Assembly: GCF_009727055.1 (NCBI RefSeq)
Contig: NC_052354.1
Location: 37,376,543 to 37,440,542 of the forward strand
Length of the DNA: 64,000 bases
Origin: Benincasa hispida
Taxonomy: Eukaryota; Streptophyta; Magnoliopsida; Cucurbitales; Cucurbitaceae
Direction of reading: 5' to 3'
Positions 22,855-35,795 of this stretch are shown here, piece by piece. Each line of letters opens with the position of its first letter. The first letter of the stretch is position 1. Under the pieces are notes generated by a model. It was not told the origin of the DNA. It saw nothing but the letters and a program-made list of their open reading frames with translations, and made no database searches. Position numbers and translations under genes: made by a program.

Positions 22855-24515
22855 TGATGTGAATTATGGATGGTATGCGTTAATGAAATTGCGTTGTGCA
22901 CTCAAGTTTCCTCAGCGGAATCCAAGTGTAAATTCCACTGAGTTTCCTGGTAAGTCTAGAGTCGAACACAGGGACTTGTGAAAACAGGTTGCATTGGTAA
23001 TTTTTAGGAAAACTTTGCGGTAACCAAATAAATAAATTGTTGGTTTGTTGTTGATTGCGTTAATGAGAAAATAAACAAAATGCGACAAATTTAAGAAAAG
23101 TCAGTTGTGTGATAGATGCACTGAGTATGCGATGAACGGGTTGAGAAGATCTTTAGCTAGCGTTACTTAGGAATGCGTCAGACTATGCGATCATGCTACC
23201 ACCATGCACGACAAGTCATTTTCCAATGCAAATGCGATGCTCCTAAGTCTAAGACGCAGGTATTGAATGCAAAAATGTCCATAGAGCTTATCTCTAAATC
23301 TCTACTCTTGTCCTATGTGATGATGCAAGATGCATAAAAGCAAGGTGACCGTATACAATCATATCCTATCTCTAAGATGCATGCGATGCAATGATAACAA
23401 ATAGTGCTCATTCCTAAGTTTCTATCTCTTGATTATGCGTTCTAATCTGACTCTCCCGAGCCTAGATTCTAACCTAACCTTCCCAAGTCTAGATCCTATC
23501 CTTAGACTACCCTCCCGACTATCTTTAATGGACGAATGAAGCATACATAATACATGATAATCGCATAGCATGAAGATTCCCTAGTTGTGCTAGCTAAATG
23601 CTTCTCAACCCATTCAACTAATTTAGCTACTCATGCATAAATAAAAAAGAGTGAACAGATATAAGAAATAGATTCCATTTCGATAAATGAGTGGAGTACA
23701 AAATGACAATGGAAGTTAAAGGTAGAGAGCCTGGTAGCAATTCCTTGCTGACCGAGGCTTTTACACTGTAATCTCTATTCAGTTCTAAAGATGTTCCCGC
23801 TTCCGCAAGCGTCGGCCCTCTCTATCCTTGAAGCTTCTGGTGCTCTCCCAAACTTACCGGAACGATCTATCGGCACAACCTTCTCTCTCACGTCCGCCTT
23901 AAAACGAAAGAAAACTATGAACAAGGACGTATGAAACTTCAAAATAAAGAATGGTGAACTGGTGAACTGGTTAACCCCTTTTCTGAAGGATGCATCTAGT
24001 ATTTATAGAATATCCAAGGTGAATGGCGACTTCTCTCTCATGATTGTACAGATGGGACGGCTTTAATTCCTGACTGATGCACCAAATATTTGTCACTAAA
24101 AAGCTGAATGTACTTGTGATCATTATCGGCTGTCAAGTTAATTCGGATTCGAATGTCATTAGCTTTCTGTCCCATCGCGATTAATTAGCCTTTCACCCAG
24201 ATGCGCCCACCATGTTGCGCTGACCAAGTTGCAACAATCATTCTCGGGCGAATGTTTGCGAACACAATCATCGCAAAGCCTTGCAGTGAAGTTGCGCTTG
24301 ACCATCGATTTCCTATGATCGCAATTTTTGTATTGCGTCAACACATATTCTGCATAAAAACACTAAAATCAACTGTTCCTATGCGATGAATGCATGCGAC
24401 CGCAATATTATGAAATTGATGCTTGATGGACTCAATTTAACATGTTTTATCAACGCAATCCAACATTGTTTAAGAACTTAGCACCATGATAACATGCATT
24501 TCTGCCCGTTATCAC
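22855..24515 (-). repeat. Ty3/gypsy (Athila-like) LTR, minus strand
   Basis: On the minus strand the LTR starts TGATAACGGGCAG at 24515, directly after a typical Athila/Tat polypurine tract. A TATA-box candidate (TATAAATA) lies at 24007-24000. The block with 'gagtcgaacacagggacttg' at about 22970 is characteristic of such LTRs. The low-coordinate end (tgatgtgaatt) gives a TGAT...ATCA pair, about 1.66 kb. No protein is encoded. Confidence 0.65.
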
Positions 24516-25135
24516 ACCCCCAAATTTAAACAATGCTTGTCCTCAAGCATAAGCTAATGATTCCTTTAGCAAGTCAACCACAATATCCTCTTCCTAGATT
24601 TCTTAAGGATACTTCGTTCAAATCCTATATACCAAAGTTTCCTTAAGCCTTATTCAAGTCTCTTCTTGAAATATTTCTAAGACCTAGGGAACGCAAGCTT
24701 AACCTTCAAAAAGACTTTACTAACTTCCGGAACATCGCATGATTTATTTCAAAAAGAAAAATTTCCACCGGGGTGTCAAATGATTTTATCCTTGTATATT
24801 GCTTGACATTATTATTATTATTATTATTTTCTAACCTTGCGCTGATCTGAGTGTTTTTCCTTCATTTTGGCTTGCCCCCACGGATGTCATACGGACATCC
24901 AACTACGAACAATGCACTCTTTCTCAGACTAAAATAATACCTACTTGGTAGTGGAGTTATGGTCATTTATTTATGCGTTGATCTTGGTGATTTACTTTCG
25001 TTTTGGCTTGCCCCCACATGTGTCATGCAGACATCCAACTACGGGTAAGTGCCTCTCACAACTTAACTTTTATCAACATGGATTTCCCATTGTGTTGACA
25101 GTGGAGTTGTTATTCTCAATTTTTTTTTTTTTTAG
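24516..25135 (-). other. Gypsy polypurine tract and post-pol noncoding region
   Basis: On the minus strand, GCTTGAGGACAAGCATTG is followed by AAATTTGGGGGTG and the LTR start. This combination marks the 3' end of Athila/Tat-type elements. The rest (to 25135) holds two tandem units of about 120-150 bp, each with 'ggcttgcccccac' and 'acatccaactac', and an (ATT)n run at 24808-24828. No coding sequence remains. The region ends in a T-run at about 25117-25133. Confidence 0.6.
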
Positions 25136-26330
25136 AAAATAGCAAGGGGACGCAAATGCAAAAACCGGACCACCGCATAGATGACCGCATGCGGAGAAAC
25201 ACTCCATCGCAAAGTTGAACGTGTCGATCAATGCATGGATGTTGTGGTAATCAGCCGTATGCATCCATCGCATAGGAGTTGCTCTGGTCAAGCGATTGCG
25301 GTCATCATGTAGAGTTACAGTATTAAGCGAATGCGGTCATTGAATGATTACGGCTACGCGATAATGCATACTAATGGGATCAACGGAAGGTTAGTGGAAT
25401 GAATGCATCAACGCATCTACCTTGAGAAAATCAAAAGATGATGTTGGCATTTCACCTACCACGCTGTTAGCGACAGAGGTTCAGAAAAGGACTAACGTGT
25501 CGAATGTCAGACTCAGAGCAATCGAGCTCTATAAATAGAAGCTGATGAGCAGAAATTCAAGTTATCCGAAGATTAACTCTGCAACCCAGGGTTTTCCCTA
25601 CGATCCAGACAAAATATGTGAGAAGACACTTGAGAGTTCTTCACCTCCTTCATCCATTTCGAGTGACAATCGGAGCTAGATCTTGGGAGAGTCAGGTCCA
25701 CTGCCCATCCATAGCACCATCGGCAGCCTTGACGCACATCCGCTGGAAGCAAGTCTTTGCTTCCAGCTGGTCATTTCATTTCCTTTCTTTTCTTATATTG
25801 TATTGTATCACATTTTTTGATTAAGGAATTAATACATTTTGTGTTCAATACATTTCTATGTTTCCTTCGATTCCATCTCCATCTTCTTTACTTAGCATCT
25901 TTAAATTCATTGCATCACTTAGTGAGATTGCTTGAGTATCGCATACTTAGTCATGTGGATTAGGGATATGAAGCATGTAGCAAACCACTAAGAGGTGTGC
26001 GTTGTGCGAGTATGTGAGAAAACTTTATTTGCTTACTGTGAGTCATTGTTCATTAGGGATAGGAACAATCTTATGTCTTCTACTCTATCTTTAACTTACT
26101 TTCTTAGATTAGGTTATTTTTATTTTTATGTTTATTGTTATTTTGGATATATGGCTGCTTTCTTGGTTGTGGTGTGATTATTCCATGCATGTGCAACAAT
26201 AAGTCTCCTCGGTTTGAATTTCAACGGAAGAATTCCTTTCACCCTTCAACGCATGGCTTCGATCGCGTGGATTCCAACACATGATCGCATGCGTTATTCC
26301 GCCTTTCTTGTTATCTCGTATGCCTTATCC
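25136..26330 (+). repeat. Gypsy LTR-type segment, plus strand, copy 1
   Basis: Direct repeat of 27375-28330. Both copies share 'gcatgcggagaaacactccatcgcaaag'-type blocks, a TATA box CTCTATAAATAGAAG (TATA at 25530) and 'aacccagggtttt' downstream. This copy lacks the first part of the LTR and diverges after about 26090. TATA followed by a short conserved leader is what an LTR promoter looks like. No protein is encoded. Confidence 0.6.
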
Positions 26331-27205
26331 TTTTGAAATTCTTTCTTTCCCGATTGCGTTGTTTTGCGATGTTTCTATGATGGTACATATAATTCACCGT
26401 ATCTTCTAACTAATCAATGCAAGACATTCTTTACTTTTATTAGCCTCTTCAAATTTTGAAAGTCTTAAGTTCTATTTTGTGCAAACCTTTGTTCAAACAT
26501 TTATTATCGCATTCTTGTAATTTTGTTTTTAGCTTTGCGGTGAGAACGCGTCGCGGAGAATTGCGTTCATTGCATTGCGATCATTTGAAAAAAAAATGAA
26601 TGAAACAAGTTTTTAAGAATAATGACTCCACTGTCAACGCAATGGGGAAACCCATGTTGATAAGAGCTAAGCTGTTAAAGGCACTTTCTCAAAGTTGGAT
26701 GTCCGCATGACACACGTGGGGGCAAGCCAAAACGAAGGCAAGTCGCCAAGATCAACGCATTAGTGCAACTCCTCTGTCGGGCGCAAGTCCAATCAAGCAA
26801 GACAAGAGTTAAGTTGAATATGGAATGCAATCGAAGTTGGCTGCTCGCATCACACACGTGGGGGTAAGCCAAAACGAAGAGCGTATCCAGGTTCAACGCC
26901 GCATTTGAACAAATCATCGCAAAGTTTTGAATTATTTTGACGAACACATTCTCAAAAGCTAAAATCAAAATTGCGGTGAATGAATAAAAAGTTTTTTAGC
27001 AAAGGCTTGTCGGATTTAAACTTAGAAAAGATTCTTTTGAAGAAACAGCCAAAGTGGAGGAGAGCATTGTGGTGATGGTCAGAGGCGTGTGTAAATTATA
27101 TTTTGAGAAGCTGGTCATCGCAAAGGAAAGCACGAAGGTAAGTTAGAATTTCTTGAGTATAACGTATGCTTGAGGAAAAACATTATTTTAAGTTTAGGGG
27201 TCTGC
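26331..27205 (+). other. Gypsy post-pol region, plus strand, with polypurine tract
   Basis: Contains two tandem units with 'gttggatgtccgcatgacac' and 'gtgggggcaagccaaaacga', inverted relative to those at 24841-25125. It ends at 27170-27205 in 'gcttgaggaaaaacattatt' and 'aagtttaggggt', a decayed version of the Athila/Tat polypurine tract. No coding sequence was found. Confidence 0.55.
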
Positions 27206-29088
27206 ATGTCATCTTAGGCCTCTTACTTAGAATTATTAGGGTTGTTAAGCAGAATATGCGGAAATTGTGCTAGGAATTCATGAGAAAATGATTTTGCGTC
27301 GATCAGCATGATGAATCTCGGCTAACCCGTTATTATGCGTTATTATCCATTCAATGTTCTATTTTTGTAGCTAATACAGGAAATGGACTCAAACGCAGAA
27401 ACCAGACCACCGTATAGATGACTGCATGCGGAAAAACACTCCATCGCAAAGTCGAACACGTCGATCAATGCATGGATGTTGTGATAATTATCCGTATGCG
27501 TCCATCGCATGGGAGTTGCGCTCGTCAAACGATTTTGGGTATCGTTAGAGTTGCAGTATTAAGCGAATGTGGTCATTGAATGATTGGCAGCTATGCGATA
27601 ACGCATACTAATGGATTAATACAAGGTTGGAGGAATGAACGCATCAACGCATCTACCTTGAGAAAATCAAAAGATGATGTTGACATTTCAACCTACCACA
27701 CGTTAGCGGGAGAGGTTCAAAAAAGGACTAACGCGTCGAATGTCAGACTCAGAGTAGTCCATTAATGTTGTCGGTGATCCATGCTCTATAAATAGAAGTC
27801 GATGAGCAGAAATTCAAGTTATCTGGGGATTGCCCCTGCAACCCAGGGTTTTTCCTGCGATCTAGACAAAATGCGTAAGAAGACGCTTGAGAATTCTTCA
27901 CCTTCTTCATCCATTCCGAGCCTTCGACCGAGCTAGATCTTGGATGAGTCAGCTCTACCACCCATCCATGGAACCACCAGCAGCCTTGACGCACATCTGC
28001 TGGAAGCAAGTATTTTCTTCCAGCCGGTCATTTCATTTCCTTTCTTTCTTATATTGTATTGTATGATATTTTGATTAAGTAATTAATACATTTTGTAGCA
28101 AACCACCGAGAGGTGTGCATTGTACGAGTATGTGAGAAAAACCTTATTGCTTAGTGTGAAGCTGCAGTAACGCCTGTTCTATAGGCTAACGCATTACTTG
28201 TCTATGAGTAAAGTCAGCAACAATCAACTGCTCGGGAGGGTAAGTGGTTGGTCGCATTAAGCAATGTGAGTCATTGTTCACTAGGGATAGGAACAATCTT
28301 AGGTCAGCAAAGTTCATGCGGTTACTTTGTCCTATGAGCGCTTCATTCATCATTTAGGCATACTTAGGAGAGTAGTCTAAAACCCAAATCCAAGCCTCGA
28401 AAGAGCGGATTGGAACGCATAGGCAAGAATGGGGAACTTAGGGATAAGCTCCGTTTGCTATCACACAGCGTATGCACCTTACGGATAGGATATTGCATGC
28501 ATCCAGGAAGTAGGATATGGTGGTTGTATGTAGTCATCTCGAAATTTATGCATACTCACCACATGCGTCCTAGATTTAGGCTTTTAGTGTGTGTAGCATG
28601 ATCGCATGGCTTGCATTGACTATGGTTGCCCTAGTGGTCACTCTTAAGGGTTGCAATGAAAACATCTCCGCGTTTTATCTATTTTCCCATTCATTTGTTT
28701 CACGTCAAGAGTTTTCGTGTCTCTACCTCTCATGCATATTCTCATTGCATTGTCTGTTAGTTAGGAGTAGGAGTAGGATTAACTTAGCAACCCCTCAACA
28801 TTCTTTTATTTAAACCGCCGCATGCACATTACCACATTCATTTTGCTACAAGTCCCTGATTTCGACCTCAGATCACCGAGAAACTTGTGTTCGCGTTATA
28901 CTTGGCGTGAGCCCAAGAAAAGTTGTGACAAAACTCATGGTCATCGCATACATTTGTTGGCGCATATTCATTCCAACGCATGACCATCAATGCATGACTA
29001 TCAACGCATATCTTAAGAACATGCATCACATATTGCGTCCAAGGAATTTTAGTTGTCGAGTAACATTGACTTCTAATTTCCCGCCACC
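27206..29088 (+). repeat. Gypsy LTR, plus strand, copy 2, and flank
   Basis: Follows the decayed polypurine tract at 27205. It includes the same conserved blocks as 25136-26330, with a TATA box at 27787-27795. The segment near 28850-28900 ('caagtccctgatttcgacctcagatcaccgag') resembles the U5 end of Athila-type LTRs. The last 150 bp or so (TTGGCGCATATTC near 28958) might hold a decayed primer-binding site, but this is weak. The right edge at 29088 is where the copia LTR2 resumes. Confidence 0.55.
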
Positions 29089-29798
29089 AAGTCCTCTCTT
29101 CCAAAGAGAGGATGTGCCCACTATGTTCAAGACCCAGAATCAACCCTTAAGGGAGCAATATATCTACTTACCCCTGCTTCAGGGAATGAGTGAATTTCAT
29201 CTTGTGTAACTGAGTTCCCAGGTTCCCAATTAGAAAAATCCCCAAAAAGGTAGGTTTATTGAGTTGGCAATCTGGCCATTCTCACCCATACTAATCAAAG
29301 GATCGCCCTCAAAGGCAGGAGTTTCCAAAACACTCAGGATTAAGGTCATGTAACCTATGATCGTTTAAGGTGAGATGTAAGTCTCAAGTATCAACGGTGT
29401 TATGTAAAGAGACTAATCATCTCGTGGTTCGGTCTTATACAAACTCTTTTTATAGGACACCCTCACTCGCATCTCTCCACATGAATGGCTAGGATCAGAC
29501 CATCTGTAGTAGTTCACAAAACTTGTAAGCTTCTACAAAGCGGGCTGTATCCATAGTGTCACCAGGATAAGGTATCCCTCCTATATCCTTATACTTACAG
29601 ACCTTTTAGGTTATAACTTAAGGCATGATCTACTTGTATATCTCATATACGTGCTTAAGTTTTTATACAATAACCATGGATCTTTGTTTATTGGATATGA
29701 GTAAATGTAAATAAAATAACTCTTATTTTATTAATAACAATGTGTATAAAGTTTACAAACTACGAGACTCCGGGAGAATTAGGACACCAATCCCAACA
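29089..29798 (-). repeat. LTR2, right part
   Basis: U3-side part of the minus-strand copia LTR2, from the 'tcctctcttccaaagagag' block to the terminal TCCCAACA at 29798. It is followed by the AGGAG duplication that pairs with 22163-22167. Confidence 0.88.
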
Positions 29799-31367
29799 AG
29801 GAGTCTATCGTGTATTCTTAGATACTCGATCGTTTAGAAGTGAGTGTCTATCGTATAGAAAAACTCAATACACGATCGTTTACTCTCTCAAGCTATCGTA
29901 TAGCTTTTGGCTAATGCACGTTCACTTATCATTTGATTATCAATCGATTATGAAAAAATGAAAACGATTTTCATTTTATCCATCAGTTACCATAAATGAT
30001 TATAACTTCCCACTAAGTTGGTTATTAAGAGAAAAAAACAGAAACCAATTATCTCATAATTGATTTAATTATAAATATATATTATATTTATAACCTATAG
30101 TTTTAATATCACATCTCATGCAATATATAAACCATAGTTCTTTTACTTCTTTATTAATTCCTCCAATTAATGTATCTAATACATCAAATCAATTATATCC
30201 CATATAATTTAATGAATTTATTATATCATATATAATAAAATTTCCTCTTGTTAATTTGAACACTTCAAATTAACCCAAAAGCTGATTCTCAACATGAATC
30301 CATTGAGCTACCAAGAGAACCTTATGGACTTGAGCTTGAAACTCCAATGGTACGTGAATAACCGAGTAAACTCTTTAATCACGATATCCACTATCTATTA
30401 ACTGTCGGGCATTCCACTAAAAACCGACAGCTACATTCTTCACACTACATATATATTTCTTTGTCCATTGGATATAACCAATCAATAGTATGATGACCTT
30501 TCACAAATCGCTTGTAAGTATAGCTGGGCCAATTTACTATTTTGTCCCTATAGTTACATATAACTCCTTAAGTACCATTGATTCCTCTAATGAGAAATCT
30601 ATCATAGTTCTACTATGAATATACCCTTCTCAGGCTAAGAGAAGGACTGGCGCCACATTGTTCAAACCCCAAAATCAGCCCTTAGGGGAGCAATTTATTT
30701 ACTTACCCCTGCTTCAAGGAATGAGTGAATTTTGTCTTGTGTAGCTGAGTTCCCAGCTCCCCAATCAGACGAATCCCCAAAATGGTAGGCTTGAGTCGAA
30801 GATCTGGTCACTTGCACCCATGCAAATTAAAAGACTATCTTCATAGGCAGGAGTTCCCAATTCACTTAGGAATAAGGTCATGTTACCTATGGTTATCTTA
30901 GTGAAATGAAAGTCTCTATTATAAACGTGATATATAACAAGACTAAACACTTCGTGGTCTGGTCTTATACAAAATCCTTTGTATAGAGCATCCCCGCTCG
31001 TATGTCTAATACAAGAATGGTCAGGATCAGACCATTTGTAGCACTTTACAATATTTTTAACATCTACAAAGCGGGCTATACTCGTAGCATCACTATGATA
31101 AGGTTTCCCTTCTTTATCCATATACTACAAACCATTTAGGTTATCACTTAAAGCATGATCCATTTGTATGTCTCCACATATATGCTTAAGTTACAACGAC
31201 AACCAGGGATCTTAGTATATTGGTTTGTGGTTAATGCAACTAAAATATCTCATATTTTATAGACAGTAGTGAATAAAATATCTCATATTATTACACCACA
31301 AATGTCTGTTCATACATGTGTTTACAAACTACAGAACCCTATGAGATTTAGGACATGAACTACAACA
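29799..31367 (-). repeat. LTR1, right part
   Basis: Continuation of the minus-strand LTR1 after LTR2. It starts with a palindromic motif cluster (cgatcgtttag, ctatcgtatag at 29803-29925) and runs through the usual LTR blocks to CTACAACA at 31367. Then comes actta and the resumed integrase of D. Confidence 0.85.
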
Positions 31368-31975
31368 ACTTATACCTAATGGAAAATAAGTCTGAAACCC
31401 TTGAAAAGTTCAACGAGTATAAAGCAGAAGTTGAAAATCTATTAGGTAAGACTATTAAAACACTTCGATCTTATCGTGGTAGAGAGTATACAGATTTAAG
31501 ATTCCTAGACTATATGATAGAACATGGAATCCAATCTCAACTCTCAGCATCTGGTACACCTCAGCAAAATGGTGTATCAAAAATGAGAAATAGAACCTTA
31601 CTAGACATGGTTCGTTCTATAATGAGCTATGCTCAATTGCCTAGCTCATTTTGGGGGTATACAGTAGAGACTGCAGTTCATATCTTGATCAACATTCCAT
31701 CGAATAGGTTTCTAAAACACCATTTGAGTTATGGAGGGGGCGTAAACCTAGTCTGTGCTACTTCAGGAACTAGGGTTGTCTAACACATGTGCTAGTGACA
31801 AATCCTAAGAAATTGGAATCTCGTTCAAGATTATGCCAATTTGTTGGTTACCCTAAGGAAACGAGAGGTGGTCTATTCTTTGATCCACAAGAAAACAAAG
31901 TGTTTGTATCGACAAACGCTACATTCTTGGAAGAAAACCACATGAAAGATCATAACCACGAAGTAAATTAGTATT
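31368..31975 (+). pseudogene. Copia D integrase, C-terminal part
   Basis: Resumes at YLMENKSETLEKFNEYKAEV. It passes TLRSYRGREYTDLRF, then TPQQNGVSKMRNRTLLDM, LPSSFWGYTVETAVHIL, a stop at 31783, then VTNPKKLESRSRLCQFVGYP and ATFLEENHMKDH. The catalytic Glu normally found in VAERRNRT is Lys here (VSKMRNRT). With the first Asp already Asn in the N-terminal part, at least two of the three integrase catalytic residues are gone. Confidence 0.87.
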
Positions 31976-32930
31976 AAATGAAGCTACTGAAGAATCAACA
32001 AGAGTTGTTGATGATGATGTTGGTCCTTCATCTAAAGTTAATGAAGGGACTGGAACTTCAAGTTAATCTCGTCATTCTCAATCGTTGAGAGTGCCTCGAC
32101 GCAATGGGAGGGTTGTAGCACAACCTGACCGTTACTTAGGTTTAACTGAACTCAGGTCGTCATACCAGATGATGGTGTTGAGGATCCATTGTCTTATAGG
32201 TAGGCAATGAATGACGTAGACAAAGACCAATGGGTCAAAGTCATAGACCTTGAAATGGAGTCGATGTACTTCAATTCAGTATGGGATCTTGTAGATCCAC
32301 CTGAAGGGGTTAAACCCATAGGGTGTAAATGGATCTACAAGAGAAGGAGAGATGTAGCTGGGAAGGTACAGACCTTGAAAGCTAAACTCGTAGCAAAGGA
32401 TTATACCGAAAGGGTTAAGGGTTGACTATGAGGAAACTTTTTCCCCTATTGCTATGCTTAATTCTATAAGAATTCTCTTATCCATAGCCACATATTATGA
32501 ATATAAGATATAACAAATGGATGTTAAGACAAACTTAATAAATGGGAATCTTAAAGAGAATATCTTTATGTCTTAGCCTGAGGGGTTCATAGCCCAAGGT
32601 CAGGAGCAAAAAGTTTGAAAACTAAATCGATATATTTATGGGTTGAAGCAAGCATCCAGATCTTAGAATATTAGATTTGATACTGCAATCAAATCTTTTG
32701 GTTTTGACCAAAACGTTAATGAGCTTTGTGTGTACAAAAAAATTATCAACGATAAAATAGCTTTCTTAGTACTTTATGTAGGCGATATTCTACTTGTTGA
32801 GAACGATGTAGGATACCTTATTAATGTTAAAAAGTGGCAAGCAACCCAATTTCAAATGAAAGATTTTGGAGAGGTGCAGTATGTTCTTGGGATCCAAATT
32901 ATTAGGGATCGTAAGAACTAAAAGCTAGCT
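31976..32930 (+). pseudogene. Copia D reverse transcriptase
   Basis: Frames at 32207-32425 read MNDVDKDQWVKVIDLEMESM, then WDLVDPPEGVKPIGCKWIYK and LKAKLVAKDYTERVKG. The middle is frameshifted. Frame 32730-32921 reads FLVLYVGDILLVENDVGYL and QFQMKDFGEVQYVLGIQI. The catalytic YVDD is YVGD, so the first active-site Asp is lost. The gene is dead at the active site as well as by stops. Confidence 0.85.
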
Positions 32931-33757
32931 ATGTCTCAAGCAACTTATATCGACAAGATGTTGATTCGATATTTGATGCAGAACTCAAAGAAGGGTTCAT
33001 TGCCTTTCAAGTATGGAGTTCACTTGTCTAAGGAATAGTGTCCTAAGACATCTCAAGATGTTGAGAACATGACGTGTACTCCCTATGCCTCAACTATGGG
33101 CAGCTTAATGTAGTTATGCTCTGTATAAGGCCTGACATTTGTTATGTAGTGGAAATAGTCAGTAGGTACCAATCCAATCAGGGGTTAGACAACTAGACTG
33201 TGGTTAAGAATATCCTCAAGTATCTTAGGAAAACGAGGGACTATATGCTCGTGTATGGAGTTAAGGATTTGATCCTTACGAGATACACAGACTCTGGTTT
33301 CCAAATTGACAAGGATTCTAGGAATTTCGCATCAGGATTCATGTTCACCCTGAACGGTGAAGTTGTAGTATGACATAGCATCAATCAATGATGCATTCCA
33401 AACTCAACCATGTAGGCAGAGTATGTAGCTACTTGTGAAACAACAAAGGAGATAGTTTAGATAAGAAAGTTCCTAAGTGATTTGGAAGTTATTCCAAACA
33501 TGAGCTTGCCGATCACCTCATACTGTGACAACAGTGGGACTATGGCCAACTCGAAAGAACCGCATATCCACAAAGAAGGAAAGCACAATGAGAGGAAGTA
33601 TCACCTGATACGGGAGATTGTGCAACAGAGAGATGTGATCATCACAAAGACCGCTTCGAAGCACAACATTGTTGATCAATTTATGAAGATTCTCTCTACT
33701 AAAGTGTTCGAGAGTCATCTAAAGAATCTAGGTCTACGAGATATGTACATTGTGTAA
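32931..33757 (+). pseudogene. Copia D RT C-terminus and RNase H
   Basis: After several stops (LMQNSKKGSLPFKYGV region, then a decayed RYTDSGFQIDKDSR block), the last frame 33482-33757 reads MEVIPNMSLPITSYCDNSGT, HNERKYHLIREIVQQRDVII and FESHLKNLGLRDMYIV. This is the normal copia RNase H ending and stop, about 120 bp before the polypurine tract. Confidence 0.85.
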
Positions 33758-33875
33758 CCTAGGGAAAGTGAGAGATGTGTAATGGGTATGAGATGTCCTA
33801 GTTTATTGTATTTTACTTTTTTTTATGTAACATCCCTGTTGTTCCATGTAATGTATATCCCAATAACTAGAGTTT

Positions 33876-33892
33876 TACTTCAAGTGGGAGTT
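33876..33892 (+). other. Polypurine tract of copia D
   Basis: Sequence CTTCAAGTGGGAGTT directly before the TGTTGGG start of the 3' LTR; same core as in B, E and F. Confidence 0.75.
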
Positions 33893-35795
33893 TGTTGGGT
33901 TTTATACCCCAAAACTCATAGATAGTGAATGTAATTAAATGAAGTTATTAATAAATAGTTATTAATGTTTTTATCAATAAGTGTTATTAATGTTTTATTT
34001 AATTCTGTCTTATTAACCATAAAATCCAATAACCTAACATCCTAGGCTGCCTTATGAGTCTTGAACTGTATATAGAGATATATAGGGATCAATGTTTAAG
34101 ATACAGCCTAAAGGGTCTATAGTATAGGAATAAGATTGGGTACCTTATCCTGGTAACACTATAGATATGACCCACTTTGTATTTAATACAAACGTGTGAT
34201 CAAACACATTCGTGTAGGAGACACACGAGTGGGGTATCTTATGCAATCAGTTTGCACAAGACTAGACCAGTAACCACTAGATGTAACTCCGTTGACTATT
34301 TAGGTTTCTATTTCAATAGGATGACCTAGGCAACTTAGTCTTACAGTCCTAAGTATATTATGAACTCCTGTTCACGAGAAATTGTCTTTGATTTGTATAG
34401 GTGAGAATGGCCAGTTCATCGACTCAATATGTCTACCATTTTGGGGATAAGACCGAGTGGGTAGCTAGGAACATAATCATAGAAGTAGATTTCACTCCTT
34501 CTCGACTTTGGGGTAAGTAGATGAGTGTTCCCTGAAGTGGTGTTTTCAAGACTTGAACAAAGGGTCTTGCCCTCTCACTGGCTCGAGAGAGTTTCTGTTT
34601 AATGGTTGGACCATAAACTATTTGTTCATTAGAAGAGCACTAGTACTTAAGGATGTAGAGGTATCCCAGGGGTAAAACGGTAATTTAACCCAACTAGTAT
34701 TGTGAACACTTGTGAAGAACTAACTTGCTGTTATTGGTCTATATTTGTAGTGAGAATAGTGCAGATGTGAGTCTTTAATGGAGTGTACCCACAGTTAACG
34801 AATATTGATTAATTTGGTTAATGAGTTTAGCCAATTAATCTCACATCGTTGGAGCTTCTGATCTACAAGTTCATTAGGTCCCCTTTTTAGCTTGTAAAGG
34901 GTATTAAGGTAATTTGTCATTAAATTGAATTTGAAATGTTCAAATTCAGAATTGAGATTTTTTTAATGTATGTTGATACATTTCAATATAAAGTTTAATT
35001 TTAGATATGATTCAAAATTAATAAATGATAGAGCGAAATATTTGAAAGGAGTTCAAATATTAATTTAATATGAATAAGATTCATATTGAAAACAATAGGT
35101 TAAAAGTAATGTGCATTGGATGTGCATTAAAACTATATGTTAAATGAGAGAAATGTTTTTGAATATGATTCAAATGGGAAAATAAATTAAATATGTGATA
35201 TTTAATTGGATGATTAATTAATTGAAGAATTAATTTAATTTAATTTAATTTATTAAATCAAAACTATAAGTTAAATTTAATGTACATTAGATGCACATTA
35301 AAACAATAGGTTATGTGAGAAGAAATTAACTCTCCATTTTAGGGAAGTTACGAGAAAATGTGGGATCAATCCCACATTTTTCTTTCCATATCTCACCATC
35401 CCTCTCTCTAACAAAAAGGTTTTGTTTTTGCTGAGAGAGAAAGAGGCTCTCAAGCTCTCTGTGTTTTTTTCTTCATGAGAAAGAGAGAAAAAATAGTTTT
35501 GTGATATTCTCAAATCCCCAAAGAGAAAATCTCACAATTCTTCATAGCCTCAATTCCCTGCAAGAATAGGGAGGTTTTCAAGTGGTGGTGCCCAATCCCA
35601 ATTCTACTGAATTGTCAAAAGGTATGCAACGTAGGGTATCTTCCCCTGTATAATTAGTCTTTTTGGGAATAGTATGCTTAATAGTTATTACCTTTTATTC
35701 CAATGCAAAATTGTTTTGATTTATATGCCAATGTTAAAAAAATTGAAATGGTTTTGTGTTTTGATTCCGTTGTGCCTTAGGATTTTTATCCTTCA
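33893..35795 (+). repeat. 3' LTR of copia D
   Basis: Starts TGTTGGGTTTTATACC and ends ATCCTTCA; 1903 bp, TG...CA. It lacks the palindromic CGATCG clusters, so it belongs to the other LTR subclass in this window. A possible splice donor AAAAG/GTATGC lies at about 35617-35627. It abuts internal LTR sequence of E at 35796 (tacatgacc), so D was inserted into the 5' LTR of E. Confidence 0.85.

Noticed and set aside
28940..28985. Primer-binding site of the plus-strand gypsy copy (TTGGCGCATATTC)
   Set aside because: Only the first six or seven bases fit the gypsy-type site; too short a match in a region rich in 'gcg' and 'gca' strings.
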